A stretch of 64,000 bases of DNA from Gemmatimonadota bacterium. GTDB lineage: Bacteria > Gemmatimonadota > Gemmatimonadetes > Gemmatimonadales > Gemmatimonadaceae. Positions 36,912 to 45,101 of this stretch are shown piece by piece (within the stretch, counting starts at the first letter, position 1; each line of letters opens with the position of its first letter). The notes under the pieces are model-generated. The model worked only from the letters and a program-made list of their open reading frames with translations. It was not told the DNA's origin and did not search any database. Both the position numbers and the translations under genes were made by a program. The DNA is taken from assembly GCA_016714015.1 (NCBI GenBank), contig JADJNZ010000002.1, forward strand, positions 1-64,000, written 5' to 3'.

Positions 36912-38067
36912 TCACATCCCCGCCGCCACCGCCCGCCCGATCACGATTCTCTGCACTTCTGACGTCCCTTCGTAGATCTCCGTGATCTTGGCGTCACGGA
37001 AGTACTTCTCCACCGGATAGTCCTTCACGTAGCCGTATCCGCCGAAGACCTGCACTGCCTGTGTCGTCACCCACATCGCGGTCTCGCTGGCGAAGAGCTT
37101 CGCCATCGAGGGGGCCGCGCTCATCGCTTCGCCGCGGTCCTTTGCGGCGGCGACCATGTGCAACAGGGCGCGCGCGGCGTGGATGCGGGTCGCCATGTCG
37201 GCGAGCTTGAAGCTCACGCCCTGGAACTCGGCGATCGCCTTGCCGAACTGCTTCCGCTCGTTCGCATACGCCACCGCCGCGTCGAGGGCGGCCTGCGCGA
37301 TGCCGATGGCCTGCGCGGCGATGCCGAGGCGGCCGTGCTCGAGCGATTGCATCGCGTAGATGAAGCCCCGCCCTTCCTGCCCGAGCAAGCGGTCGCCGGG
37401 CACGCGCATCCCCTCGAATACCAGCTGCACCGTCGGCGACGCGCGGAGGCCCATCTTGTCCTCCTTCTTCGTCACCTTGAAGCCGGGGAGGTCGGGGGTG
37501 ATGATGAACGCCGAGACGCCCTTCGACTTGCGACGGTCCTCCGGCGTGTCGGTCCGCACCATCGCGATGATCACGCCGGCATGCGTGCCGCTGGTGACCC
37601 AGGCCTTGGTGCCGTCGAGGATCCAGTCGTCGCCGTCGCGGACCGCCTGGCAGCGGATGGCGCTCGCGTCCGATCCGGCGTCGGGCTCGGAGAGCGCGAA
37701 GGCGCCGAGGAGCTCGCCGCGCGCCATCGGCGCGAGGAAGCGCTTCTTCTGCGCTTCGTTGGCGAAGGTCTTGAGCATCTGCGTCGGCAGCGAGTTGTGC
37801 ACCGACATCATGACCGCGACCGAGGCGTCGGCGCGGGCGATCTCCTCGAGGGCGATCAGGTAGCTCCGCGCGTCGAGGGCGAGGCCGTCGTACTCCGCGG
37901 GGAGGAGCATGCCGAGGAAGCCGAGCTCGCCGAGCTTGGGGATGAGCGACGGCTCGAAGTGGCTGTCGCGGTCCCACTGCGCGGCGAAGGGGCGCACGTG
38001 CTCGTCCGCGAACGCGCGCCGTGTCGCGGATGGCGCGCTGCTCCTCGGTGAGGGCGAGGAGTTCCAT
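36912..38067 (-). CDS. Acyl-CoA dehydrogenase, frameshifted near the N-terminus
   Basis: FAD-dependent alpha,beta-dehydrogenation of acyl-CoA. MELLALTEEQRAIRDTAR, an indel near 38020, then AFADEHVRPFAA; signature GAFALSEPDAGSDASAIR, FAD/substrate site WVTSGTHAG, and the C-terminal catalytic-Glu segment ITEIYEGTSEVQRIVIGR, typical of short-chain enzymes. About 384 residues. The ATG overlaps the stop of the upstream hydroxyacyl-CoA dehydrogenase by one base. Confidence 0.92.
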
Positions 38068-38918
38068 CAGGCGGCGTAGGTGTAGAAGCCGCGGCCCGAC
38101 TTGCGGCCGGTCCAGCCGGCGGCGACGTACTTCTTGAGCAGCGGGCAGGGGCGGTACTTCGGGTCGCCGAGCCCGTCGTGCAGTACCTCGAGGATCGCGA
38201 CGCAGGTGTCGAGGCCGATGAAGTCGGCGAGCGTCAGCGGGCCCATCGGGTGGTTCATGCCGAGCTTCATCACCTGGTCCACCGCCTCGGGCGTGCCGAC
38301 GCCTTCCATCACGGCGTAGCAGGCCTCGTTGATCATCGGCATCAGGATGCGATTGGCGATGAACCCGGGGAAGTCGTTCGCCTCCACCGGCACCTTGCCG
38401 AGGGCCTTGGAGAGCTCGATGGTCCGCGTGTTCACGGCGTCGCTCGTGGCGAGGCCGCGGATCACCTCGACGAGCTGCATCACCGGCACCGGGTTCATGA
38501 AGTGCATCCCGATGACCGACTCGGGGCGCTTGGTGACGGCGGCGATCTCGGTGATGGAGATGGAGCTGGTGTTGGTGGCGAGGATCGCGCCGGGGTCGGC
38601 CTTGGCGTCGAGGTCGCGGAAGATCTGGAGCTTGAGCTCCTTCCGCTCGGTGGCCGCCTCGACGATCACGGTGGCGCCCTTCACGGCGTCGAGCGAGGTG
38701 GCGGTGGCGATGCGGGCCATGGCGGCCTCCTTCGCGGCCTGGTCGAGGGCCCCCTTCTTCACTTGGCGGTCGAGGTTCTTGTCGATCGTGGCCTTCGCCT
38801 TGGCGAGGGCGTCGGCGGAGACGTCGATCAGCGTGACATCGAAGCCGGTCGTGGCGCAGACATGGGCGATCCCGTTGCCCATCTGTCCGGCGCCGACGAC
38901 GGCGAAACGGTCGGTCAT
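38067..38918 (-). CDS. 3-hydroxybutyryl-CoA (3-hydroxyacyl-CoA) dehydrogenase
   Basis: 283 residues. NAD-binding FAVVGAGQMGNGIAHV, LATNTSSISITEIA, the signature GMHFMNPVPVMQLVEVI with its catalytic His, DFPGFIANRILMPMINEA and the C-terminal NHPMGPLTLADFIGLD. It oxidises 3-hydroxyacyl-CoA with NAD. Adjacent thiolase and acyl-CoA dehydrogenase complete a beta-oxidation or butyrate-type module lacking only an enoyl-CoA hydratase within the window. Confidence 0.93.
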   Translation of the reverse strand: MTDRFAVVGAGQMGNGIAHVCATTGFDVTLIDVSADALAKAKATIDKNLDRQVKKGALDQAAKEAAMARIATATSLDAVKGATVIVEAATERKELKLQIFRDLDAKADPGAILATNTSSISITEIAAVTKRPESVIGMHFMNPVPVMQLVEVIRGLATSDAVNTRTIELSKALGKVPVEANDFPGFIANRILMPMINEACYAVMEGVGTPEAVDQVMKLGMNHPMGPLTLADFIGLDTCVAILEVLHDGLGDPKYRPCPLLKKYVAAGWTGRKSGRGFYTYAA

Positions 38919-38961
38919 CGTGAGTGCACGTTGGAGGCGGCCCGCGCGGGGACGCCGGTGG

Positions 38962-39735
38962 TCAGGCGTGCCCCGGACCGACGGCGCCGGGGCGACGGAC
39001 GAACAGGAGAAAACTAACCACGCCCGACAGGACGGCGGTGACGAAGGGCACGCTGTCACGCCCCGCGGCGTCCACCAGCAGGGTCATCGCGAGGTGGGCG
39101 AGCCAGGCGGCGGCGAGGCTCCCGGTGCGGAGCCGGACGGTGCCGAGGAAGGCGGCGGTCCCCGCGGCCAGCAGCGCCGCCGAGAGGGTGGGCGTGTCGC
39201 CCAGCACGGCCAGCGCCAGGGCGATGAACGCGGTCGCCCCGACGGCCGCGACCTCGCCCCAGTGCGCCGCCAGGAGCCCGATCAGGTAGCCGCGCAACAT
39301 GAGCGCGTCCACGAGCGTGGAGGCGACGGCGAGCAGGAGCAGGTCCCGCGTCGGCCACGCCCACGCCGCAGTCCCCGGCTCGCCCAGCCCGGTGAATGCC
39401 GCCACGCCGAGGGGCACGCCCTGCACCACCAGGCCGAGGACCAATCCCATCGCGATCCCGAGTGGCGCCCACCCCGTCGGGCCCATCCCCGTGAGCGCCC
39501 ACTTGGACTTCTCGCCCACCGCGACGACGATCAGCTGGGCGAGCCCGAGCGCCACCACGAGGAGGATCAGGTACAGCTGCCGGCCTTCCTCGCCGAGCGG
39601 CAATCCGTCCGGGAAGAGCGGCTTGAGGACGACGCCGAACACGAAGAAGACGACCGCCGCGAGTCCCGCGAACGCGACGAGGCGCCCCGTGACCCGGAGC
39701 GCCTCGTCGATGCGTGCCGCCGCCGTCTTCGGCAC
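38962..39735 (-). CDS. CPBP-like polytopic membrane protein lacking the catalytic Glu pair
   Basis: 257 residues with about seven or eight membrane helices. The region STLVDALMLRGYLIGLL aligns with the CPBP (Abi) protease motif EExxxRG, but the glutamates are V and D here. A later AAWLAHLAMTLL keeps the His of the second motif. So it looks like a CPBP relative without protease activity, possibly a structural or regulatory membrane protein. It sits between thiolase and the hydroxyacyl-CoA dehydrogenase. Confidence 0.65.
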   Translation of the reverse strand: MPKTAAARIDEALRVTGRLVAFAGLAAVVFFVFGVVLKPLFPDGLPLGEEGRQLYLILLVVALGLAQLIVVAVGEKSKWALTGMGPTGWAPLGIAMGLVLGLVVQGVPLGVAAFTGLGEPGTAAWAWPTRDLLLLAVASTLVDALMLRGYLIGLLAAHWGEVAAVGATAFIALALAVLGDTPTLSAALLAAGTAAFLGTVRLRTGSLAAAWLAHLAMTLLVDAAGRDSVPFVTAVLSGVVSFLLFVRRPGAVGPGHA

Positions 39736-39743
39736 TGGCGCGC

Positions 39744-40955
39744 TCAGACCTTCTCGACGCTGAGCGCGACGGCGTTGCCGCCGCCAAGGCAGAGCGTCGC
39801 GAGTCCGGTGCGCTTGCCCTGCTGCTCGAGCGCATGGAGCAGCGTGACGAGCACGCGCGCGCCGCTCGCGCCGATGGGGTGGCCGAGCGCGATCGCGCCG
39901 CCGTTCACGTTCACCCGCTCGAAGTCCCAGCCGAGGCCGTCGCCGTCGGCCAGCGCCTGCGAGGCGAAGGCCTCGTTGGCCTCGATGAGGTCGTAGTCGC
40001 CGATCGTCGCGCCCGTCTTCTTCATGAGGTTCTGCACGGCCACGATGGGCGCGAAGAAGAGGTCCTGCGGGTCGCCGCCGCCCGACGCGTAGCCGGTGAT
40101 GCGGGCGAGGATGGGGAGGCCGTGCGCCTTGGCGTAGGCCTCGCTCGCCACGACGAGCGCGGCGCCGCCGTCATTGAGCCCCGGCGCGTTGCCGGCGGTG
40201 ACGGTGAGCTCCTCGGGCTTCATGTCCTTCGGCGCGTCCTTCGGGAAGGCGGGCTTGAGCTTGCCGAGCGCATCGAGCGAGGTGTCGGCGCGCGGCGACT
40301 CGTCGGTGTCGACGATGGTCGGGCCCTTCTTCCCCGCGATCTCGACCGGCGCGATCTCGGTCTTGAAGCGTCCGGCGGCGATGGCCGCGACGGCCTTCTG
40401 GTGCGACTGGAGCGCGAACTCGTCCTGCCGCGCGCGCGTGATGCCGGCCTTCTTCGCCGTGTACTCGGCGTGCCCGCCCATGTGGCGGTCGTAGAAGGCG
40501 CACCAGAGGCCGTCCTTGATGAGGCCGTCGGCCATCGTCTGCGGGCCGAACTTGATGCCGTTGCGCATCCCCTGCACGTAGTGCGGCGCGTTGGACATCG
40601 ACTCCTGTCCCCCCGCGACGAGCAACTGTTCGTCGCCGGCGCGGATGGCCTGCGCGGCGAGCATCACCGCCTGGAGGCCGGAGCCGCAGACCTTGTTGAC
40701 GGTGTACGCGGGGACGGTGCCGGGGACGCCGGCCTTGATGGCGGCCTGCCGCGCGGGGGCCTGGCCGACCGCGGCCTGCAGGACGTTGCCCATGATCACC
40801 TCGCCGATCGCGGCGGGGTCGATCTTCCCGCGCGCGATGGCGGCGCGGATGGCGACGGCGCCGAGCTCCGGCGCGGTGAGCGGGGCGAGCCCGCCGAGGA
40901 AGCGGCCGATCGGCGTGCGAGCGGCGGAGACGATGACTGGCGTGCGGTCCGACAT
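39744..40955 (-). CDS. Acetyl-CoA C-acetyltransferase (thiolase)
   Basis: 403 residues. Nucleophile Cys in VNKVCGSGLQAVMLAA, GGQESMSNAPH, NEAFASQALA, the His motif NGGAIALGHPIGASGAR and second Cys in ATLCLGGGNAVAL. It condenses or cleaves acetyl-CoA units. Together with the two dehydrogenases downstream it forms a fatty-acid or ketone-body module. 17 bp downstream of the membrane protein gene. Confidence 0.95.
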   Translation of the reverse strand: MSDRTPVIVSAARTPIGRFLGGLAPLTAPELGAVAIRAAIARGKIDPAAIGEVIMGNVLQAAVGQAPARQAAIKAGVPGTVPAYTVNKVCGSGLQAVMLAAQAIRAGDEQLLVAGGQESMSNAPHYVQGMRNGIKFGPQTMADGLIKDGLWCAFYDRHMGGHAEYTAKKAGITRARQDEFALQSHQKAVAAIAAGRFKTEIAPVEIAGKKGPTIVDTDESPRADTSLDALGKLKPAFPKDAPKDMKPEELTVTAGNAPGLNDGGAALVVASEAYAKAHGLPILARITGYASGGGDPQDLFFAPIVAVQNLMKKTGATIGDYDLIEANEAFASQALADGDGLGWDFERVNVNGGAIALGHPIGASGARVLVTLLHALEQQGKRTGLATLCLGGGNAVALSVEKV

Positions 40956-40972
40956 GCTCTTGTTGCTCCTGA

Positions 40973-41506
40973 CTAGCGATGCCGCAGGGTGGAGTTGAAG
41001 CCGATGGTCGCCCCGATGGCCGGGAGCAGCGCGATGACGTTCGCCGCCGCCCAGCGCGAGGCCGTGCTCATCCCTTCGCGCGGCCGCCCTTCGGGGCCGA
41101 GGACCATCTTGGCGATGCCGAGCGCGGCGACGAAGCCGATGCCGGTGCCGAGATAGGTCGCGTCGAAGTCACCGGTCTGGTCGCCGATGTTGCCGATGGC
41201 GTAGACGGTGCCGGCGGTGGCGAGTCCGCCGCCGATCACGCCGCCGGCGAAGCCGAGCTTCTTGAGCGTCCCTTCGTGGTCCACGCCGAGGAGGCTCGAC
41301 GTGCCCTCGGCGACGAAGCGGCCGATGACGAAGCCGCCGATGCCGGCGTAGCCGCCGACGACCGTCTCGGCCGCGACGCGCAGCGGTTCGAGGCGCGGCG
41401 CGTCCACCGGCTGCGCGGCGGCGGTGGTGCGCAGCGCGGTGAGGGCGAGCGCGGCGCCGATCGCGATGCGGCGCAGCGCGACGCGGCGGAGCGCGGGGGC
41501 GCTCAT
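40973..41506 (-). CDS. Exported membrane protein of unknown function
   Basis: 177 residues from ATG 41506, which overlaps the thrS stop (ATGA). Signal peptide (RRIAIGAALALTALRTTAAAQ), then three or four Gly-rich hydrophobic segments (GGYAGIGGFVIGRFVA, FAGGVIGGGLATAGTVYAIG, AANVIALLPAIGATIGF). No motif identifies a function. Translationally coupled to thrS. Confidence 0.65.
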   Translation of the reverse strand: MSAPALRRVALRRIAIGAALALTALRTTAAAQPVDAPRLEPLRVAAETVVGGYAGIGGFVIGRFVAEGTSSLLGVDHEGTLKKLGFAGGVIGGGLATAGTVYAIGNIGDQTGDFDATYLGTGIGFVAALGIAKMVLGPEGRPREGMSTASRWAAANVIALLPAIGATIGFNSTLRHR

Positions 41507-43491
41507 GCCTCCGCTCCGGTGGACGCGGGCGTCAACGCACGGGTCTTGATCTCGTCCACGAGTCGCGCGGTGAAGGCCTCGACCGAGACGACCTCCTGCT
41601 TCTTGCCGGCGCCGCGCACGCGGATGGCCACCTGCCCCGCCTCCGCCTCGCGCTTCCCGAGGACCGCCATGTAAGGGACCTTCATGATCTCGCCGTCCCG
41701 GATCCGGTAGTTGAGCGTGTCGCTGCGATCGTCGCACACAGCACGGATGCCGGCCGCCCGGAGTTTCGCCGTCACCTCCCGGGCATACCCCAGCACCTCG
41801 TCCGAGATCGGGAGCACGCGCACCTGCTCGGGCGCGAGCCACACCGGGAAGGCCCCGGCGAAGTGCTCGATGAGGATGGCGATGAAGCGCTCGAACGACC
41901 CGCTCACCGCGCGGTGGATCACCACCGGGCGGTGCGCGGCGTTGTCCTCGCCCGTGTAGGAGAGGTCGAACCGCTCCGGGGCGTTGTAGTCGAGCTGGAT
42001 GGTCCCGAGCTGCCAGGCGCGGCCGATCGAGTCCATGACGTCGAAGTCGATCTTGGGGCCGTAGAACGCGCCGTCCCCTTCCTTCATCTCGTACGGACGG
42101 CCGGTGCTCTCGAGCGCCGCGCGCAGCGCGCCCTCGGCGCGGTCCCACAGCTCGTCGGAGCCGATCCGCTGCTCGGGCCGCGTCGCGAACTTGAGGCGCG
42201 CGGTGAGGCCGAAGGTGTCGTAGTACGAGAGGATGAAGTCCATGAGGAACTTCACCTCGCTCGCGATCTGGTCCTCGCGGAGGTAGATGTGGCAGTCGTC
42301 CTGCGAGAACTGCCGCACGCGCGTGAGGCCCGAGAGGGCGCCCGAGATCTCGTTGCGATGGAGCACGTCGAACGTGACGTACCGCATGGGGAGCTCGCGG
42401 TACGAGTGCTTGTGCGAATGGAACAGGAGATGGTGCGAGGGGCAGTTCATCGGCTTGAGCGACATGCCGAGCGCATCCTCGGTGCCGGCGCCGGCGGCGG
42501 CCGCCTCGCTGTCCCACACGAGGAACATGTTCTCCTTGTACTTCCCCCAGTGTCCCGACTGCTCCCAGAGCTTCTTGGTGTAGAGGAGCGGCGTCTTGAT
42601 CTCGAGGAACTGCTCCTGCTGCCGTTCGCGGACGAAGCCCTCGACGGTGTTCCAGAGCGTGGTGCCCTTGGGCGTCCAGAAGGCGGCGCCGGGCGCGTGC
42701 GGGAAGAACTGGAAGAGCTCGAGCTGCTTGCCGAGCACGCGATGGTCGCGCTTCTTGGCCTCCTCCATCTGGTGGAGGTGCGCGTCGAGCTCGTCCTTCT
42801 TGAAGAAGGCGGTGGCGTAGATGCGCTGCAGCATCTGCCGCTTCTCGTCACCACGCCAGTAGGCGCCGGCCGCCGAGAGCAGCTTGAAGTGCTTGAGGTA
42901 CGAGGTGTCGGGGACGTGCGGGCCGCGGCAGAGATCGGTGAAGGGGCCGTCGGTGTAGGTCGAGATGATCTCGTCCGACCCTTCGAAGTCCTCGAGCCGC
43001 TCGAGCTTGAGCGGATCGTCGGAGAAGACCTGCTTCGCCTCCTGCTGCGAGACCTCGGCGCGGACGAACGGATACTTCTCCGCGGTGACCTTCCGCATCT
43101 CCGCTTCGATCGCCTCGAGATCCTCGGGCGTGAAGGGCTTGGCGACCTGGAAGTCGTAGTAGAAGCCGTCGTCGATGGCCGGGCCGAAGCCGATCGCGGC
43201 CTCCGGCCGGAGCCGGCGGACGGCGGTCGCGAGGATATGCGCGCCCGAGTGCCGCAGCACGGCGAGCGCGCGCGGATCCTTCTCGGTGATGACCTGGAAG
43301 GCGCCGCCGCGACGGATGGGCGTCATCAGGTCCTGCACCTCCCCGTCGATCGAGACCGCGATGGCGGCGAGGAGGAGGCGCGGGCCGATCGTCGCGACGA
43401 CGTCGCGGGCGAGCGTGCCGGGCGCGACCTCGCGGGTCGCGCCGTCGGGAAGGGTCAGGACCAGCACGGCTGGCGCGGGGGCAGCGCTCAT
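41503..43491 (-). CDS. thrS: Threonyl-tRNA synthetase
   Basis: 662 residues. N-terminal TGS and editing domains (LRHSGAHILATAVRRL, FGPAIDDGFYYDF), class II motif 2 TFDVLHRNEISGALSGLTRVRQF given by position (residues 375-397), zinc ligands in MNCPSHHLLF, DDCHIYL and HRAVSGSFERF, and the anticodon-binding domain from about 560. Complete. Overlaps on both sides (ATGA) with a small upstream ORF and the downstream membrane protein. Confidence 0.96.
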   Translation of the reverse strand: MSAAPAPAVLVLTLPDGATREVAPGTLARDVVATIGPRLLLAAIAVSIDGEVQDLMTPIRRGGAFQVITEKDPRALAVLRHSGAHILATAVRRLRPEAAIGFGPAIDDGFYYDFQVAKPFTPEDLEAIEAEMRKVTAEKYPFVRAEVSQQEAKQVFSDDPLKLERLEDFEGSDEIISTYTDGPFTDLCRGPHVPDTSYLKHFKLLSAAGAYWRGDEKRQMLQRIYATAFFKKDELDAHLHQMEEAKKRDHRVLGKQLELFQFFPHAPGAAFWTPKGTTLWNTVEGFVRERQQEQFLEIKTPLLYTKKLWEQSGHWGKYKENMFLVWDSEAAAAGAGTEDALGMSLKPMNCPSHHLLFHSHKHSYRELPMRYVTFDVLHRNEISGALSGLTRVRQFSQDDCHIYLREDQIASEVKFLMDFILSYYDTFGLTARLKFATRPEQRIGSDELWDRAEGALRAALESTGRPYEMKEGDGAFYGPKIDFDVMDSIGRAWQLGTIQLDYNAPERFDLSYTGEDNAAHRPVVIHRAVSGSFERFIAILIEHFAGAFPVWLAPEQVRVLPISDEVLGYAREVTAKLRAAGIRAVCDDRSDTLNYRIRDGEIMKVPYMAVLGKREAEAGQVAIRVRGAGKKQEVVSVEAFTARLVDEIKTRALTPASTGAEA

Positions 43492-43649
43492 GGGCTCATC
43501 ATGTCGAGCAGGACCGGGACCGCCCGTCCGCGCCAGATCGCCGCGCCGAGTCCGATGAAGACGAAGACGTAGAGCAGGCTCCAACCGAGCACGAGGCGCG
43601 GCCGGAGCGGCGTGTCGGCCGTCTGGACTCGGGGTGGTTGCTCGGACAT
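43488..43649 (-). CDS. Small single-pass membrane protein coupled to thrS
   Basis: 53 residues: a polar N-terminus (MSEQPPRVQTADTPLRP) and one membrane helix (LGWSLLYVFVFIGLGAAIW). Its TGA overlaps the thrS ATG, which suggests it is really translated, perhaps as a leader-like coupled ORF. No family recognised; no T-box or Thr-rich attenuator peptide is seen. Confidence 0.5.
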   Translation of the reverse strand: MSEQPPRVQTADTPLRPRLVLGWSLLYVFVFIGLGAAIWRGRAVPVLLDMMSP

Positions 43650-43818
43650 GGGGCGGGCCGGGAGGGCGAAGAGGGCGCGCGGCGGGGACTTCCCTGCTTG
43701 CCGTGCCGCACGCGAGGGGACAGCCTTCAAAGTAGCGGGGCGTGTGTGGCCCCGCCAACGCCACACCTGAGGCGCCACGATTCCAATGGACCCGGGCAGT
43801 CGCGGCCCCCAAGTGCCA

Positions 43819-43848
43819 GAGGCCCCGCCGTGTACACGACGGGGCCTC
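43819..43848. terminator. Hairpin between the low-GC gene and the thrS operon
   Basis: GAGGCCCCG (43819-43827) pairs with CGGGGCCTC (43840-43848); the inner part CGTG-TA-CACG extends it after one mismatch. No T tract. The rest of 43650-43955 holds nothing I can name. Confidence 0.6.
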
Positions 43849-43955
43849 CGAGACTTCCCATCCTGGCAGTGCTAGTAGTTCAGCGTCATGGTCATTCCCT
43901 CCGTTGGCTACCCTGAATTGTCGGCTCGTCCGGCCGATTTATCAAGGCTTACTGC

Positions 43956-44455
43956 CTACTTCCTCGGTGGAGCCTTGAAGACACCAGCATCCTGCAACTT
44001 GGCGACTTCGTCCTGGATCTTCGCCATTCGGTCCTTCCTGTACCACTTGCCGAACAATTCGACAACGTTCTGGTATGGCCCGCTATTGGGGTCGTTGTGC
44101 CGTTGCGTGATGATCGAGGCGTAGAGCACTACGACGACCGTGGAGTAGACTGTGCCGGGAATGAGACCTTGCTCCCATCGGACACGAACCGCTTCACCTT
44201 GTGCGCAGCGAAGTTCGACAACATCTGTTCCAGTAGCGGCACGATATCCTTGCGCATCTCCTCGCAGAGAATGACCGCGTCCTCCACCTGGGCGCGCTTC
44301 GCCTGACTCAGTAGTCCCCATCGCGTCACGAGGATGGAAACGATACCCGTCAAGCCCAGGATCGCTACGATCGCGTCACTGACGCCTTGTATCTTCGCCC
44401 AGTAGAGCGTTTCCTGCACGAGCGCGATCCGGGTGCTATCAGCCTGAAGGAGCAT
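43956..44455 (-). CDS. Membrane protein of unknown function in a low-GC patch, frameshifted
   Basis: About 166 residues after joining frames near 44172 (one G missing in 'agcaaggtc'). Start ATG 44455 (MLLQADSTRIALVQETL; an in-frame ATG at 44500 is also open). One membrane helix (AIVAILGLTGIVSILVTRW), a cytoplasmic helical part, then IPGTVYSTVVVVLYASII and a Lys-rich tail ending VFKAPPRK. Base composition is clearly lower in GC (about 55 percent by eye) than its neighbours, suggesting horizontal transfer. Overall it resembles DUF4760-like single-pass proteins; not certain. Confidence 0.55.
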
Positions 44456-44570
44456 CGGCCGAATATCGAGGCGCGGCAGAAGTCCGCGACCCCGGATCAT
44501 TCCATCAGCAACCCTTTTGTCGCGGGCGAAACTGGCCCGCTACCACCCCCCCCCTCGAACCCCCGTCGGC

Positions 44571-45092
44571 ATGCGCCCCATCCGCCTCGAAGAACCCGAC
44601 TCCGACCACACCTGGCTCTGGCTCGCCGGTGGCGCCGCGCTCGGCCTCGTCGCCGGTCTCCTCATCGCCGACCGTATGAAGGGCCGCACGCGCGGAATTC
44701 GCGGGCTCGTGGGGCGCGGGCGCGCCCTCGCGTCCACGGCGATGCGCACCGTGGGGCCGTTGCTCGAGACCGCGCGATCGATCAAGGCGGCGTGGGACGA
44801 CCCGACCGAGGAAGAGGACGAGCCGGCGGACGCCCCCGAGGCGGAGCTGATCGAGGCGGACGAGGACGACGCGGAGGACGGGCTCGACGCGCGCGTGCTG
44901 GAGGCCTTCGAGAACGACCCCATCCTCGCCGAGCGCTCCGTGGAGATCGACGAGCCGCGGCCGGGGGTGATCGTGCTGCGGGGGCGGGTGCGGAGCGCGC
45001 GCGAGATCCGATTGGCGGTGACCCTCGCGCACGGCGTCCCGGGCGTGACGCGCGTGCGCGAACGGCTCACGGTCCGAGAGCGTCCCCGCTAA
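44571..45092 (+). CDS. Membrane-anchored BON-domain protein
   Basis: 173 residues. N-terminal helix (TWLWLAGGAALGLVAGLLIAD), a highly acidic linker (EEEDEPADAPEAELIEADED) and a C-terminal BON domain (LDARVLEAFENDP, GVIVLRGRVRSAREIRLAV, VPGVTRVRERL). BON domains bind phospholipid and often link to membrane stability. Lies 9 bp before valS. Confidence 0.75.
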   Translation: MRPIRLEEPDSDHTWLWLAGGAALGLVAGLLIADRMKGRTRGIRGLVGRGRALASTAMRTVGPLLETARSIKAAWDDPTEEEDEPADAPEAELIEADEDDAEDGLDARVLEAFENDPILAERSVEIDEPRPGVIVLRGRVRSAREIRLAVTLAHGVPGVTRVRERLTVRERPR

Positions 45093-45095
45093 CTT
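45090..45095 (+). promoter_or_regulatory. Putative -10 box TAACTT before valS
   Basis: TAACTT overlaps the last bases of the BON gene and ends 6 nt before the valS ATG (45102). Confidence 0.4.
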
Positions 45096-45101
45096 GCAGG
45101 G

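Noticed and set aside
43488..43960. T-box or threonine attenuator before thrS
   Set aside because: No T-box sequence (TGGNACCGCG-like) and no Thr-rich leader peptide; the hairpin at 43819 has no T tract.
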